Assembly (NCBI RefSeq): GCF_001423525.1
Contig: NZ_LMOI01000002.1
Location: 213,110 to 277,109 of the forward strand
Length of the DNA: 64,000 bases
From: Arthrobacter sp. Leaf137
GTDB lineage: Bacteria; Actinomycetota; Actinomycetes; Actinomycetales; Micrococcaceae
Direction of reading: 5' to 3'
This document shows positions 17,128-25,701 of this stretch, one piece after another. Numbering within the stretch: the stretch's first letter is position 1; each line of letters starts with the position of its first letter. The translations under genes were made by a program, and so were the position numbers. The notes under the pieces were generated by a model. The model searched no databases and had not been told where the DNA came from. It saw only the letters and a program-made list of their open reading frames with translations.

Positions 17128-17349
17128 GGCGCACTTCCTTCCGGTTCTGAGCGGTTTTCCGGACGGCATCTCCGCCAAAAGTCCGGCTGGCGCGTGGCTG
17201 CGCCTGTCCCGCAAAGTGGGGACGTGCTTGCCAGGCAGTCCTCGAATGCTGTCCCAAAAGTCTGGCTGTCCGGGCTGTACGCCCACAAGGCAGCGCAGGT
17301 AAACCCTGTGTAAATTGAGCTGCCCCGCGCCTGGCAGGAAAACGAACAA

Positions 17350-17381
17350 GCGGCGGCCCACCCGTAAAGGTGGCCCGCCGC
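17350..17381 (-). terminator. purA terminator-like hairpin
   Basis: Arms 17350-17362 and 17369-17381 pair over 13 bp with one mismatch; a six-base loop. On the minus strand a TTGTTCG follows. It sits 22 bases past the purA stop. Confidence 0.6.
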
Positions 17382-17403
17382 CGTCATAATTCCCTTTGAA
17401 ACG

Positions 17404-18693
17404 TCAGTCGTTGATGAGGTCGTTCACCACGATGGTCTGGTCCCGGTCCGGTCCCACGCCAATGGCGGAGAAACGCGTCCCGGACAGCTTCTCCAGCGCG
17501 AGGACGTAATTGCGCGCATTCTCCGGCAGGTCTGCCAGGGTGCGGGCGCCCGTGATGTCCTCGGTCCAGCCGTCGAAGTACTCGAAGATGGGCTTGGCGT
17601 GGTGGAACTCGGTCTGCGTCATCGGCATCTCGTCGTGCCGGACGCCGTCAACGTCGTAGGCCACGCACACCGGGATCTGTTCGATGCCGGTGAGCACGTC
17701 CAGTTTGGTGACGAAGTAGTCCGTGAAACCGTTGACGCGGGACGCGTGGCGGGCAAGAACGGCGTCGTACCAGCCGCAACGGCGGGGGCGCCCCGTGTTG
17801 ACGCCGAACTCGCCGCCGGTCTTCTGCAGGTAAACGCCCATCTCATCAAACAGTTCGGTGGGGAACGGGCCTGCACCCACGCGGGTGGTGTAGGCCTTGA
17901 TGATGCCGATTGAGCGGGAGATTCGGGTGGGGCCGATGCCCGAGCCCACGGATGCGCCGCCCGCGGTGGGGTTGGAGGAGGTGACGAACGGGTACGTGCC
18001 GTGGTCGACGTCGAGGAACGTTGCCTGGCCGCCTTCCATGAGCACTACCTTGCCCTCGTCCAGGGCAGTGTTCAGCACCAGGGTGCTGTCGATGACCAGC
18101 GGGCGGAGCCGCTCGGCGAAGGACAGGAAGTACTCCACGATCTCATCGACCACAACGCTGCGGCGGTTGTAGATCTTGACCAGGACCTCGTTCTTCTGGT
18201 GCAGCGAGCCCTCCACCTTCTGGCGAAGGATGGACTCGTCGAAGACGTCCTGGACGCGGATGCCCAGGCGGGCCACCTTGTCCATGTAGGCCGGGCCGAT
18301 GCCGCGCCCGGTGGTGCCGATGGCGCGCTTGCCGAGGAAGCGTTCAGTGACTTTGTCCAGGACCTGGTGGTAGGGCGCCACGAGGTGGGCGTTTGCGGAA
18401 ACGCGCAGCTTGGACGTATCGGCACCGCGTGCCTGCAGGCCTTCGATCTCCTGGAAGAGGGCCTCAAGGTTGACCACGCAGCCGTTGCCAATGATGGGGA
18501 CGGCGTTGGGGCTGAGAATGCCTGCCGGAAGCAGCTTGAGTTCGTACTTTTCACCGCCTACGACGACGGTGTGCCCGGCGTTGTTGCCGCCGTTGGGCTT
18601 GACGACGTAGTCAACACGGCCGCCCAGCAGGTCGGTGGCCTTGCCTTTTCCTTCGTCGCCCCACTGGGCTCCTACGATCACAATTGCTGGCAT
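17404..18693 (-). CDS. purA: Adenylosuccinate synthetase
   Basis: 429 residues. Joins IMP and aspartate using GTP, committing IMP to AMP. Begins [21 protein letters not shown], with the GTP loop and catalytic Asp/His (GHTVVVG), then [37 protein letters not shown], and [18 protein letters not shown] 18693 follows GGAGG by six bases; an in-frame ATG-containing extension upstream lacks family similarity. A TAAACT -10-like sequence lies at 18845-18850 on the minus strand. Monocistronic. Confidence 0.97.
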   Translation of the reverse strand: MPAIVIVGAQWGDEGKGKATDLLGGRVDYVVKPNGGNNAGHTVVVGGEKYELKLLPAGILSPNAVPIIGNGCVVNLEALFQEIEGLQARGADTSKLRVSANAHLVAPYHQVLDKVTERFLGKRAIGTTGRGIGPAYMDKVARLGIRVQDVFDESILRQKVEGSLHQKNEVLVKIYNRRSVVVDEIVEYFLSFAERLRPLVIDSTLVLNTALDEGKVVLMEGGQATFLDVDHGTYPFVTSSNPTAGGASVGSGIGPTRISRSIGIIKAYTTRVGAGPFPTELFDEMGVYLQKTGGEFGVNTGRPRRCGWYDAVLARHASRVNGFTDYFVTKLDVLTGIEQIPVCVAYDVDGVRHDEMPMTQTEFHHAKPIFEYFDGWTEDITGARTLADLPENARNYVLALEKLSGTRFSAIGVGPDRDQTIVVNDLIND

Positions 18694-18878
18694 GGGATCC
18701 TCCCCCATTCGTTCGGGCCGGCCGGGCGCCACAGCGTGGCGGTCCTGGTTCAGCGCCGTTCATGAGAATGCCCCGAGTGGACCGGCTTCCGCCGTTCCGC
18801 AGGCGGATTGGCGAACGCGTTGGCCCCGGGGCCCTTACCACCCAAGTTTAGCCGATAGTGCACTTTGTCCACTCGCTG

Positions 18879-18921
18879 GGACGTCCCGGTTCTTTACGCG
18901 CGGTAAAGAACCGGGACGTCC
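18879..18921. terminator. Hairpin between purA promoter and M14 peptidase gene
   Basis: A perfect 19-bp stem (18879-18897 with 18903-18921) and GCGCG loop, 13 bases past the peptidase gene's stop region on the upstream purA side. As drawn it lies upstream of the peptidase stop in purA's transcript direction, so it most likely ends minus-strand transcription leaving the peptidase gene before purA. No T-run. Confidence 0.6.
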
Positions 18922-18934
18922 TGCCCTGCGGCCG

Positions 18935-19996
18935 TTATTCGTCGTCGGCCTCGCCCGCCGGGCGGGAGGTCTGCTCGGCGAGGGTGTCCCAGAAGGAGGT
19001 GTCGGCGTCGGCAATTGAACCGTCCGCGATGGCGGCGGCGGTTGACGTCAGCGTGGTAACCGTCTGCTTGATCAGGTAGCCGTTGCTGCGCTGTCCCAGC
19101 GCGTAGCCGTCGAGGTAATGGTCCGACATGCCGCGCATCTCGAAGAGTAGGGTGGCGATGCCGTATTCCACTGAGATGCCGTTGCGGCTGATGGTCTCGG
19201 CGCTGCCACCCTGGTACTTGCCAAGGTGGCCCCATCCGGTGGAGTCAACGTTGTCGAAGACCACGGCGCCGAGCTGCTTGGACCGTTCGATGACGGCGGG
19301 ATCGGCGTTGGGGGTGGTGGGGTACAGGATGGAACCGGACACCAGTTTGCCGTCGCGCTCTGCCCGGGTGCCCTGGTGGTGCAGGTCGATCATGTAGTCG
19401 ACCCGGTATTTGCGCATCACGTTGTTGTGCAGGGCCTGGGTTTCCGGCTGGATCTTGGCCACGTGGTCCCGGTTCAGGTCCACGCCCTCGGCGTTGAAGC
19501 GGGTCATGTTGCGGTCACCTTTGGCGATGTAGTCCTCCAGGGAGAAGTTGACGTCACCCATGGCGCCGTCCGCGTTGAGCATCGGAACCACCAGGATGTT
19601 GACGCCTTTGAGGATGTCCGCCGATTTCCCGGTGCCGAGGTGCTTGACGAACTCCATGGCTCCCTCGGTAGTGAGCTGTTCGTTGCCGTGCTGCTGGGTC
19701 AAGTAGAGGATGGTGGGCTTGGCCGGGTCCGAGATGTACTTGACCAGGTGGATGTCGCGGCCCTTCACCGTTTTGCCGATGACCTCCAGTTCCATGGCAG
19801 GCTGCTTGGCGTCCTGGTCCTTCAGGAAAGAAACCATCTGGTCATAGGTGGACAGCTTGGATGTGGTGATCTGGCCGTTGCCTCCGTAGTTGGGCCCCTC
19901 CCCCACAGCGATGGCTGGAGCAGGAGCGGCGACAACCGCCAGTGCAAGGGCCCCTGAAACGGCAAGGGTCCTAAACGTAGCCAGGGATTTCTTCAC
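18935..19996 (-). CDS. Secreted M14 zinc carboxypeptidase
   Basis: 353 residues from GTG 19996, preceded by AGAGGTAA. Signal peptide 1 to about 30 (VKKSLATFRT...APAPAIA). The zinc ligands are His103 and Glu106 (QQHGNEQ) and His206 (DLHHQG); Asn175-Arg176 (DLNRDH) bind the substrate carboxylate and Glu286 (LLFEMRG) is the catalytic acid/base. It has no extra wall-binding domain. Likely releases C-terminal residues from peptides outside the cell; the exact specificity cannot be read. Confidence 0.9.
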   Translation of the reverse strand: MKKSLATFRTLAVSGALALAVVAAPAPAIAVGEGPNYGGNGQITTSKLSTYDQMVSFLKDQDAKQPAMELEVIGKTVKGRDIHLVKYISDPAKPTILYLTQQHGNEQLTTEGAMEFVKHLGTGKSADILKGVNILVVPMLNADGAMGDVNFSLEDYIAKGDRNMTRFNAEGVDLNRDHVAKIQPETQALHNNVMRKYRVDYMIDLHHQGTRAERDGKLVSGSILYPTTPNADPAVIERSKQLGAVVFDNVDSTGWGHLGKYQGGSAETISRNGISVEYGIATLLFEMRGMSDHYLDGYALGQRSNGYLIKQTVTTLTSTAAAIADGSIADADTSFWDTLAEQTSRPAGEADDE

Positions 19997-20205
19997 GTGC
20001 GTTACCTCTTTCGAGTGCATTGAGTGCGTCCAGCCGCCATGTCCCCCATTGCGCGCTGTGACAACAGCCAACCAAGCTGATTGAAACCTGTCAATGGACT
20101 CAACGAATCCTGGTAAGCCTATGACTGCGCTCTCCCAATGGTAGCCACGCCACATCGTGAAACCGATTTGCCCCGCTTCCGGCCGGTGGGCTTGAGTGGA
20201 ACTGA

Positions 20206-20305
20206 CCCATCCGGAGCGGCTGAGAGACCTGGCTCAGTGACGCCGCAGCAACCCGTACAGCAGGGAGTCCCCCTGCCCCGAAGGTGCTACTGCCAGGACC
20301 GATGG
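20206..20305 (+). ncRNA. SAM riboswitch (SAM-I / S-box type)
   Basis: About 100 nt directly upstream of the methionine-synthase-like gene. Seen: P1 strands CCATCCGG (20207-20214) and CCGATGG (20299-20305); a conserved core GCGGCTGAGAGACCTGGCTC; GTGACGCCGCAGCAACC; and AAGGTGCTACTGCCAGGA at the 3' side, in the order known for S-box leaders. The 3' strand of P1 runs into the ribosome site GGAAAGGAA (20304-20312), so SAM binding would be expected to hide it and lower translation when methionine/SAM is plentiful. Confidence 0.85.
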
Positions 20306-20319
20306 AAAGGAACTCCACC

Positions 20320-21528
20320 GTGCCCCAGAACACTGACCACATCCGCGCCACCCACGCAGGCTCATTGCCGAGGACGCCTGAACTCATTGCTGCAAACGCT
20401 GCCAAGGAAGCCGACGGAATTACGCCCGAATTCCTGGAACTCCTCGAAGCCTCGGTGGTTGACGTTGTCCAGCGCCAGAAGGACCTCGGCATCGACATTC
20501 CCAACGACGGTGAATACGGGCACACCATGGCCAACTCTGTTGACTACGGGGCGTGGTGGAACTACTCCTTCGCCCGGCTCGGCGGGCTGGAGCCTACCGA
20601 CGTGGACCGCTGGGCAGACTCCGAGGTCCGGCGTTCGTCGCCCGGAAACGTCGTCCTCACATCATTCCCCGACCGGCGGGACCGCCAGCAGTTCAGCGAG
20701 GCTTACAACGACCCGTCGTCGGGAATCCTGGCCCACCGCAAGAGCGTCACCCAGCCAAAGATCGCGGACCCCCTCACTTACACCGGGCAGGACCTGGTGG
20801 CCTCGGATGTCAACAACCTCAAGACGGGCTTGGCCGCCGCAGGGCTGACGGAGGGCTTCGTAGCGTCTCTCTCCCCCGGCTCATGCGCCCGGGTGGCCAA
20901 CGAGTATTACAAGACGGACGAGGAACTCGTCTACGCCTGTGCCGACGCCATGCGTGAGGAATACAAGGCCATCATCGACGCCGGTCTGACCGTCCAGCTC
21001 GATGACCCGTCCCTTGCCGAAAGCTGGGACCAGATCAACCCCGAACCGGCGCTGGAGGACTACCTGAAGTTCATCCAGCTGCGCGTGGAGGCCACCAACT
21101 GGGCGCTGCGGGACCTCCCGCAGGAACAGATCCGGCTGCACGTGTGCTGGGGCTCCTGGCACGGCCCGCACACCACTGACATCCCCTTCGCAGACATCCT
21201 CGGTTCCGTCCTGCAGGTCAACGCCGGCGCCTACTCCTTCGAGGCGGCAAACGTCCGCCACGAACATGAATGGCGGGTCTGGGAAGACACGAAACTCCCC
21301 GATGGCAAGCTGATCATTCCGGGCGTCGTCTCCCACGCCACCAACGTGGTGGAGCACCCGGACCTGGTGGCGGACAGGATTGTGCGATTCGCCGACGTAG
21401 TCGGCCGGGAAAATGTCATCGCCTCCACCGACTGCGGCCTGGGCGGGCGCGTCCACCCGCAGATCGCCTACGCGAAACTGGAAGCTCTGGGCGAAGGTGC
21501 ACGCCGGGCCACGAAACGGCTCTGGTAG
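20320..21528 (+). CDS. Short MetE-like (cobalamin-independent type) methionine synthase
   Basis: 402 residues from GTG 20320 (GGAAAGGAA seven bases before). Corresponds to the C-terminal catalytic half of MetE only: ATHAGSLPRTPEL at the start, NDGEYGHTM, LHVCWGSWHGPHTTDIPF (zinc His-x-Cys) and ASTDCGLGGR with the last zinc Cys. It lacks the N-terminal folate-binding repeat domain of full MetE, so the methyl donor may not be methyltetrahydrofolate-polyglutamate. The SAM riboswitch supports a role in methionine supply. No DUF1852 (MesD) partner is adjacent. Confidence 0.88.
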   Translation: MPQNTDHIRATHAGSLPRTPELIAANAAKEADGITPEFLELLEASVVDVVQRQKDLGIDIPNDGEYGHTMANSVDYGAWWNYSFARLGGLEPTDVDRWADSEVRRSSPGNVVLTSFPDRRDRQQFSEAYNDPSSGILAHRKSVTQPKIADPLTYTGQDLVASDVNNLKTGLAAAGLTEGFVASLSPGSCARVANEYYKTDEELVYACADAMREEYKAIIDAGLTVQLDDPSLAESWDQINPEPALEDYLKFIQLRVEATNWALRDLPQEQIRLHVCWGSWHGPHTTDIPFADILGSVLQVNAGAYSFEAANVRHEHEWRVWEDTKLPDGKLIIPGVVSHATNVVEHPDLVADRIVRFADVVGRENVIASTDCGLGGRVHPQIAYAKLEALGEGARRATKRLW

Positions 21529-21745
21529 CCCGCCGCCGTGGAATCACGGGAAGGACGAAACCCCGGCTGTGCATCCGGTCACCGGAATACGCGCTACCGG
21601 CGTTTCGCTTCCCGCGGCTTGCTAAACTGGGGAAGGCCGGGTTGACCGGCCCACCCCAACACACCGCCGATGTCGAGTTGCGCCTTCACGCGCCCTCGTC
21701 CGCAGGCGGAAGCACCGCCAATCCCCGCAGGAGACCCAGCACCAT

Positions 21746-22378
21746 ATGACCGCCCTTGCACCAGAATCCCTCCACGAACAGCTCCTGAACCGCCGCTACG
21801 AGCCCAGCGTTGCCGCCGTCAACGAGCTGTGCGATTCCCTGCAAGACACCAGGCCGGGCACGGTGGTGCCTTACGTCGACCCCATGCACGACGTCGACGA
21901 ATGCCGGATCATCAGCCTGTTCTCCAACATCGGTGAAGCGGACGGCTCCGGCTTCATCACCGCCGGAGACCAGGACGCTGCCACCCGCATGCTCGGCATC
22001 CAGTGGAAGCTGGGGCTGCGGCCCGAGTATGTCATGCCGTGGAACGTCCACCCCTGGCACGTCCCGGGCGAACCGAACGGCAAGTTCACCCCGGACCAGA
22101 TCCAGGCCGGCCTCAAGCCGCTGCTCAAGTTCCTCGCCCTTGTCCCGCGCGCATCAGTCATCGTGGCGCACGGCACCGAAGCCAACCGTCTGGCCAACGC
22201 GCTCCTCAAGACCGAGGTCCCGCTGCTGTGGCGCCGCGGCCTGAAGACCTACAAGGTACGCTCCCTCAGCGGCCGCGCCTTCGCCGGTTCCCCTGCGCGC
22301 CAGGAAGAGTACCTCCAGAACATGCACGTGGCCTACGCGGACGCCATGGCCCGTACGGGGCTGCAGAAGGCGGTCTGA
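21746..22378 (+). CDS. Uracil-DNA glycosylase superfamily-like protein
   Basis: 210 residues, cytoplasmic. VVPYVDPMHDVDECRIISLFSNIGEADGSGFI, LGLRPEYVMPWNVHPWHVPGE and VIVAHGTEANRLANALL correspond in order to the water-activating, substrate-pocket and HG motifs of UDG-superfamily proteins, but with changes from the classic GQDPY/HPSPLS forms, so enzymatic activity is not certain. Upstream 217 bp hold a TAAACT -10 (21623-21628) and a leader of roughly 110 nt. It is separate from the riboswitch gene. Confidence 0.65.
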   Translation: MTALAPESLHEQLLNRRYEPSVAAVNELCDSLQDTRPGTVVPYVDPMHDVDECRIISLFSNIGEADGSGFITAGDQDAATRMLGIQWKLGLRPEYVMPWNVHPWHVPGEPNGKFTPDQIQAGLKPLLKFLALVPRASVIVAHGTEANRLANALLKTEVPLLWRRGLKTYKVRSLSGRAFAGSPARQEEYLQNMHVAYADAMARTGLQKAV

Positions 22379-22391
22379 TCCTCTAAGGAGT

Positions 22392-22442
22392 ACGACGGCG
22401 GGCGGTCACCTTTCCCAAAGAAAGGTGACCGCCCGCCGTCGT
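22392..22442. terminator. Bidirectional terminator
   Basis: A perfect 23-bp stem (22392-22414 with 22420-22442) with CCAAA loop, between the UDG-like gene and the convergent DUF3151 gene: the longest perfect stem in the window. Confidence 0.85.
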
Positions 22443-22450
22443 CATATGAA

Positions 22451-22511
22451 GGGGCCTCCGCCGCCGAGGGTTCCCTGGCTGAGCGAAGCGAAGCCAGGGA
22501 GGCGGTGGGGA
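22451..22511 (-). repeat. Dispersed intergenic repeat, copy B
   Basis: The reverse strand aligns with 11760-11818, from TCCCCACCGCC to GGCGGCGGAGGCCC. This copy contains a clear internal 9-bp hairpin (TCCCTGGCT / AGCCAGGGA, 22472-22480 with 22492-22500). It starts two bases past the DUF3151 stop, just as copy A starts at the purL stop. Confidence 0.6.
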
Positions 22512-22512
22512 C

Positions 22513-22935
22513 CTATTTGCCCTCGATGGCGGCCTTGGCCGCGGGGTCGGAGTCGTTGAGGAACTTTTCGATCCGCTCGGGTTCGTCGGCTTCACCGATG
22601 GCCGAGGAGGCCCGTCCCAGCGAGTAGAGCGCACGCAGGAAACCGCGGTTGGGCTCGTGTTCCCACGGGATGGGGCCCACGCCGCGCCAGCCGTTGCGGC
22701 GCAACGAGTCCAGCCCGCGGTGGTAGCCAACGCGCGCGTAGGCGTAGGAGTCGATGGTTCGTCCCTCCGCCCAAGCCTCCTCGGCAAGGATGGCCCACAG
22801 CAGCGACGACGTGGGGTTCTTCGCCACAAGGTCGACGGCCTCCTGGCCGAGCGCCAGGTGCTGGTAGATCTCAGATTCTGCCGGCAGGAGCGTGGGCTCC
22901 GGCCCCATCAGGTTCTTGCGGAACTCATCCGACAT
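22513..22935 (-). CDS. DUF3151 family protein
   Basis: 140 residues, cytoplasmic. FRKNLMGPEPTLLPAESE, HLALGQEAVDLVAKNP, SLLWAILAEEAWAEGRTIDSYAYARVGYHRGLDSLRRNGWRG and EPNRGFLRALYSLGRA match the DUF3151 family of actinobacteria, which looks TPR-like and helical. The ATG follows the fbaA stop with no gap (TAAATG), so it is translated from the fba mRNA. Function unknown; the tie to aldolase is a recurrent neighbourhood. Confidence 0.88.
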   Translation of the reverse strand: MSDEFRKNLMGPEPTLLPAESEIYQHLALGQEAVDLVAKNPTSSLLWAILAEEAWAEGRTIDSYAYARVGYHRGLDSLRRNGWRGVGPIPWEHEPNRGFLRALYSLGRASSAIGEADEPERIEKFLNDSDPAAKAAIEGK

Positions 22936-23955
22936 TTAGAAGGTCTTTCCGGCTGAACCGAGCTGCTTGGTGGCTTCCACAACGCGGGCGGCGAGGCCGG
23001 CTTCGGCGGAGGCGCCCCAGACGCGGGGGTCGTAGGTCTTCTTGTTGCCCACTTCGCCGTCCACCTTCAGGACGCCGTCGTAGTTGCGGAACATGTGGTC
23101 CGCCACCGGGCGCGTGTAGGCGTACTGGGTGTCCGTGTCGATGTTCATCTTGATGGTGCCGTAGGACACGGCGTCGGCGATTTCCTGGTCCGAGGAACCG
23201 GAGCCGCCGTGGAACACGAGGTCGAACGGGCTGTCCTTGCCGATCTTCGCGCCAACCTGCGCCTGGATGTCCTTGAGGATTTCCGGCCGGAGCTTAACGC
23301 CACCGGGCTTGTAAACACCGTGGACGTTGCCGAAGGTCAGGGCCGTGATGTAGCGGCCGTTCTCGCCGGAACCCAGGGCTTCAATGGTGGCCAGTGCGTC
23401 TTCAACGGTGGTGTACAGCTTCTCGTTGATCTCGTTCTCGACGCCGTCTTCCTCGCCACCCACGGTCCCGATTTCGACTTCGAGGATCATCTTGGCAGCG
23501 GCCGTGCGGGCCAGCAGCTCGCGGGCGATGCGCAGGTTGTCCTGCAGGGTTTCGGCGGAGCCGTCCCACATGTGGGAGTTGAAGATCGGGTTGCGGCCGG
23601 CCTTGACCTCAGCCTCGGAGGCTGCAAGCAGCGGCAGGACGAAGCCGTCCAGCTTGTCCTTGGGGCAGTGGTCCGTGTGGAGGGCGATGTTGACGCCGTA
23701 GTTCTTGGCCACTTCACGGGCGAAGGCCGCGAAGCCCAGGGAACCGGCCACCATGTCCTTGGTGGAGGCGCCGGACCAGTAAGCCGCACCGCCGGTGGAG
23801 ACCTGGACGATGCCGTCGGACTCAGCCTCGGCGAAGCCGCGAAGGGCCGCGTTGAGCGTCTGAGAGGACGTGACATTCACTGCCGGGAAAGCGAATCCGC
23901 CCGCCTTCGCACGGTCGATCATCTCGGAGTAGATCTCTGGGGTTGCAATGGGCAT
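22936..23955 (-). CDS. fbaA: Class II fructose-bisphosphate aldolase
   Basis: 339 residues. Zinc-dependent cleavage of fructose 1,6-bisphosphate in glycolysis and the reverse in gluconeogenesis. FPAVNVTSSQTLNAALRGF, ALHTDHCPKDK (zinc and catalytic Asp), VEIGTVGGEEDGVENE, TFGNVHGVYKPG, VFHGGSGSSDQEI and KMNIDTDTQYAYT are the class II landmarks. GAGGAG lies five bases before the ATG. Followed directly by DUF3151. Confidence 0.97.
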   Translation of the reverse strand: MPIATPEIYSEMIDRAKAGGFAFPAVNVTSSQTLNAALRGFAEAESDGIVQVSTGGAAYWSGASTKDMVAGSLGFAAFAREVAKNYGVNIALHTDHCPKDKLDGFVLPLLAASEAEVKAGRNPIFNSHMWDGSAETLQDNLRIARELLARTAAAKMILEVEIGTVGGEEDGVENEINEKLYTTVEDALATIEALGSGENGRYITALTFGNVHGVYKPGGVKLRPEILKDIQAQVGAKIGKDSPFDLVFHGGSGSSDQEIADAVSYGTIKMNIDTDTQYAYTRPVADHMFRNYDGVLKVDGEVGNKKTYDPRVWGASAEAGLAARVVEATKQLGSAGKTF

Positions 23956-24015
23956 GCTGACTCCTCTGCTGAGTTTCGTCTGTGGGTTAAAAGACCCTCA
24001 AGTAGACCGCTTACG

Positions 24016-24033
24016 GCTAGGCACCATCCTAGC
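24016..24033. promoter_or_regulatory. Inverted repeat overlapping candidate fbaA -10
   Basis: GCTAGG-CACCAT-CCTAGC is a perfect 6-6-6 inverted repeat about 60 bases upstream of fbaA. On the minus strand it contains TAGGAT, a plausible -10. A regulator or simple coincidence; no -35 is obvious. Confidence 0.3.
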
Positions 24034-24104
24034 GATATCCGCCACACCGCCGAGTTTCTGGTCGGCAGTTGGTAACACTCCCGTGTTGCGTCCGCGCGGG
24101 CGCC

Positions 24105-24794
24105 CTAAACGTGCTGGTTGAAGACGTGCCGGCGGACCCACGCGTGCATGGCGATCGCCGCGGCGGACGCAGCGTTTATGGAACGGGTGGAACCAAACTG
24201 TTCGATGGACAGTGTGGCTTCGGCTGCTTCATGGACCTCAGGCGTCAGGCCTGGCCCCTCCTGCCCGAACACCAGCACGCAGTTGCGGGGCAACTCATAG
24301 GTTTCCAGCGGAACGGAGTCCGGGAAAATGTCGATGCCTATAATCGCCAGCCCCTCCCCCTGCGCCCACTGGACGAAATCCTCCACTGTGGGGTGGTGGC
24401 GGACGTGCTGGTAGCGGTCGGTAACCATGGCTCCACGCCGGTTCCACCGCCGTCGTCCGATGATGTGCACCTCCTTGGCGAGGAAGGCGTTGGCGGTGCG
24501 CACCACTGTGCCGATGTTGAGGTCGTGCTGCCAGTTTTCGATGGCCACGTGGAAGTTGTGCCGCCGCGAGTCCAGCTCCGCCACGATCGCCTCGTGCTTC
24601 CAGTAGCGGTATTTGTCCAGCACGTTGCGCCGGTCGCCGTCCGCCAGCAGGTCAGGATCCCAGTGGTCACCCTCGGGCAACTCGCCTTCCCAGGGCCCGA
24701 CGCCGACCTCCGCCCTGGGTGCCCCGGCTTCCGTTGCGTCGGTTTCTTCGGGCGAGTGGTGGGGCGCGTCTGCCATCCCGGGCGTTTGGTTCAC
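24105..24794 (-). CDS. SpoU (TrmH) family RNA 2'-O-methyltransferase
   Basis: 229 residues. The SPOUT knot motifs are clear: NIGTVVRTANAFLA (motif 1), CVLVFGQEGPGLTPEV (motif 2) and STRSINAASAAAIAMHAWVR (motif 3). It uses SAM to methylate tRNA or rRNA ribose; which RNA is unknown. An approximately 65-residue N-terminal region is acidic and probably disordered before the domain. The GTG at 24794 has GAGGGG very close; an ATG at 24776 is an alternative start. Confidence 0.88.
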   Translation of the reverse strand: MNQTPGMADAPHHSPEETDATEAGAPRAEVGVGPWEGELPEGDHWDPDLLADGDRRNVLDKYRYWKHEAIVAELDSRRHNFHVAIENWQHDLNIGTVVRTANAFLAKEVHIIGRRRWNRRGAMVTDRYQHVRHHPTVEDFVQWAQGEGLAIIGIDIFPDSVPLETYELPRNCVLVFGQEGPGLTPEVHEAAEATLSIEQFGSTRSINAASAAAIAMHAWVRRHVFNQHV

Positions 24795-24870
24795 CCCTCA
24801 ACACTAGACTGGACCTTTCGGGCAATCATCACGGCCCGTTCATCACGGGCGTCGACAGTCGGAGGCAGGC

Positions 24871-25701
24871 ATGGCAGAAGCGGACAAGGTCAAGGGCGCA
24901 CCGGCGGTATACCGCAGCGGCCAGGACATTGAGTGCTGGCTGACGGACATGGACGGTGTCCTGGTCCACGAAAACCAGGCCGTTCCGGGCGCGGCCGAAC
25001 TCATCCAGCGGTGGGTGGATACGTCCAAGCGTTTCCTGGTCCTGACCAACAATTCGATCTTCACGCCCCGCGACCTTGCGGCCAGGCTGCGTGCGTCCGG
25101 CCTGGAGATCCCCGAGGAGAACATCTGGACGTCGGCCCTGGCCACGGCCCAGTTCCTGAAGGACCAGGTGCAGGGCTCAGGGTCCGGTAACCGCGCGTAC
25201 ACGATCGGCGAAGCGGGACTGACGACGGCGCTGCACGAGGCCGGCTTCATCCTCACCGACCAGGATCCGGACTTCGTTGTGCTGGGCGAGACGCGCACCT
25301 ACTCTTTCGAGGCGATCACCACAGCAATCCGCCTCATCCTCGCCGGCGCCCGCTTCATCGCCACCAACCCCGACGCCACGGGCCCGTCCAAGGACGGTCC
25401 GATGCCGGCCACCGGTGCCATCGCGGCGCTGATCACCAAAGCCACGGGACGGGAACCCTACATTGTGGGCAAGCCCAACCCGATGATGTTCCGCTCCGCC
25501 ATGAACCAGATCGACGCCCATTCCGAAACCACGGCAATGATCGGTGACCGGATGGACACGGACATCATCGCCGGCATGGAAGCCGGGCTGCACACGGTCC
25601 TGGTGCTGACCGGGATCACGCAGCGGGACGAGATCGCCTCCTACCCCTTCCGGCCCAACCAGGTCCTGAACTCCGTGGCGGACCTGAAGAACCAGCTCTA
25701 G
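24871..25701 (+). CDS. HAD-IIA family phosphatase (NagD-like)
   Basis: 276 residues. DMDGVLVHENQAVPGA carries the nucleophile Asp (DxDG), LTNNS is motif II, VGKPNPMMF gives the motif III Lys, and MIGDRMDTDIIAGMEAG is motif IV; the cap between motifs II and III is the NagD C2 type. Likely dephosphorylates sugar or nucleotide phosphates. Its stop and that of the convergent hydrolase share the four bases CTAG. Confidence 0.9.
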   Translation: MAEADKVKGAPAVYRSGQDIECWLTDMDGVLVHENQAVPGAAELIQRWVDTSKRFLVLTNNSIFTPRDLAARLRASGLEIPEENIWTSALATAQFLKDQVQGSGSGNRAYTIGEAGLTTALHEAGFILTDQDPDFVVLGETRTYSFEAITTAIRLILAGARFIATNPDATGPSKDGPMPATGAIAALITKATGREPYIVGKPNPMMFRSAMNQIDAHSETTAMIGDRMDTDIIAGMEAGLHTVLVLTGITQRDEIASYPFRPNQVLNSVADLKNQL

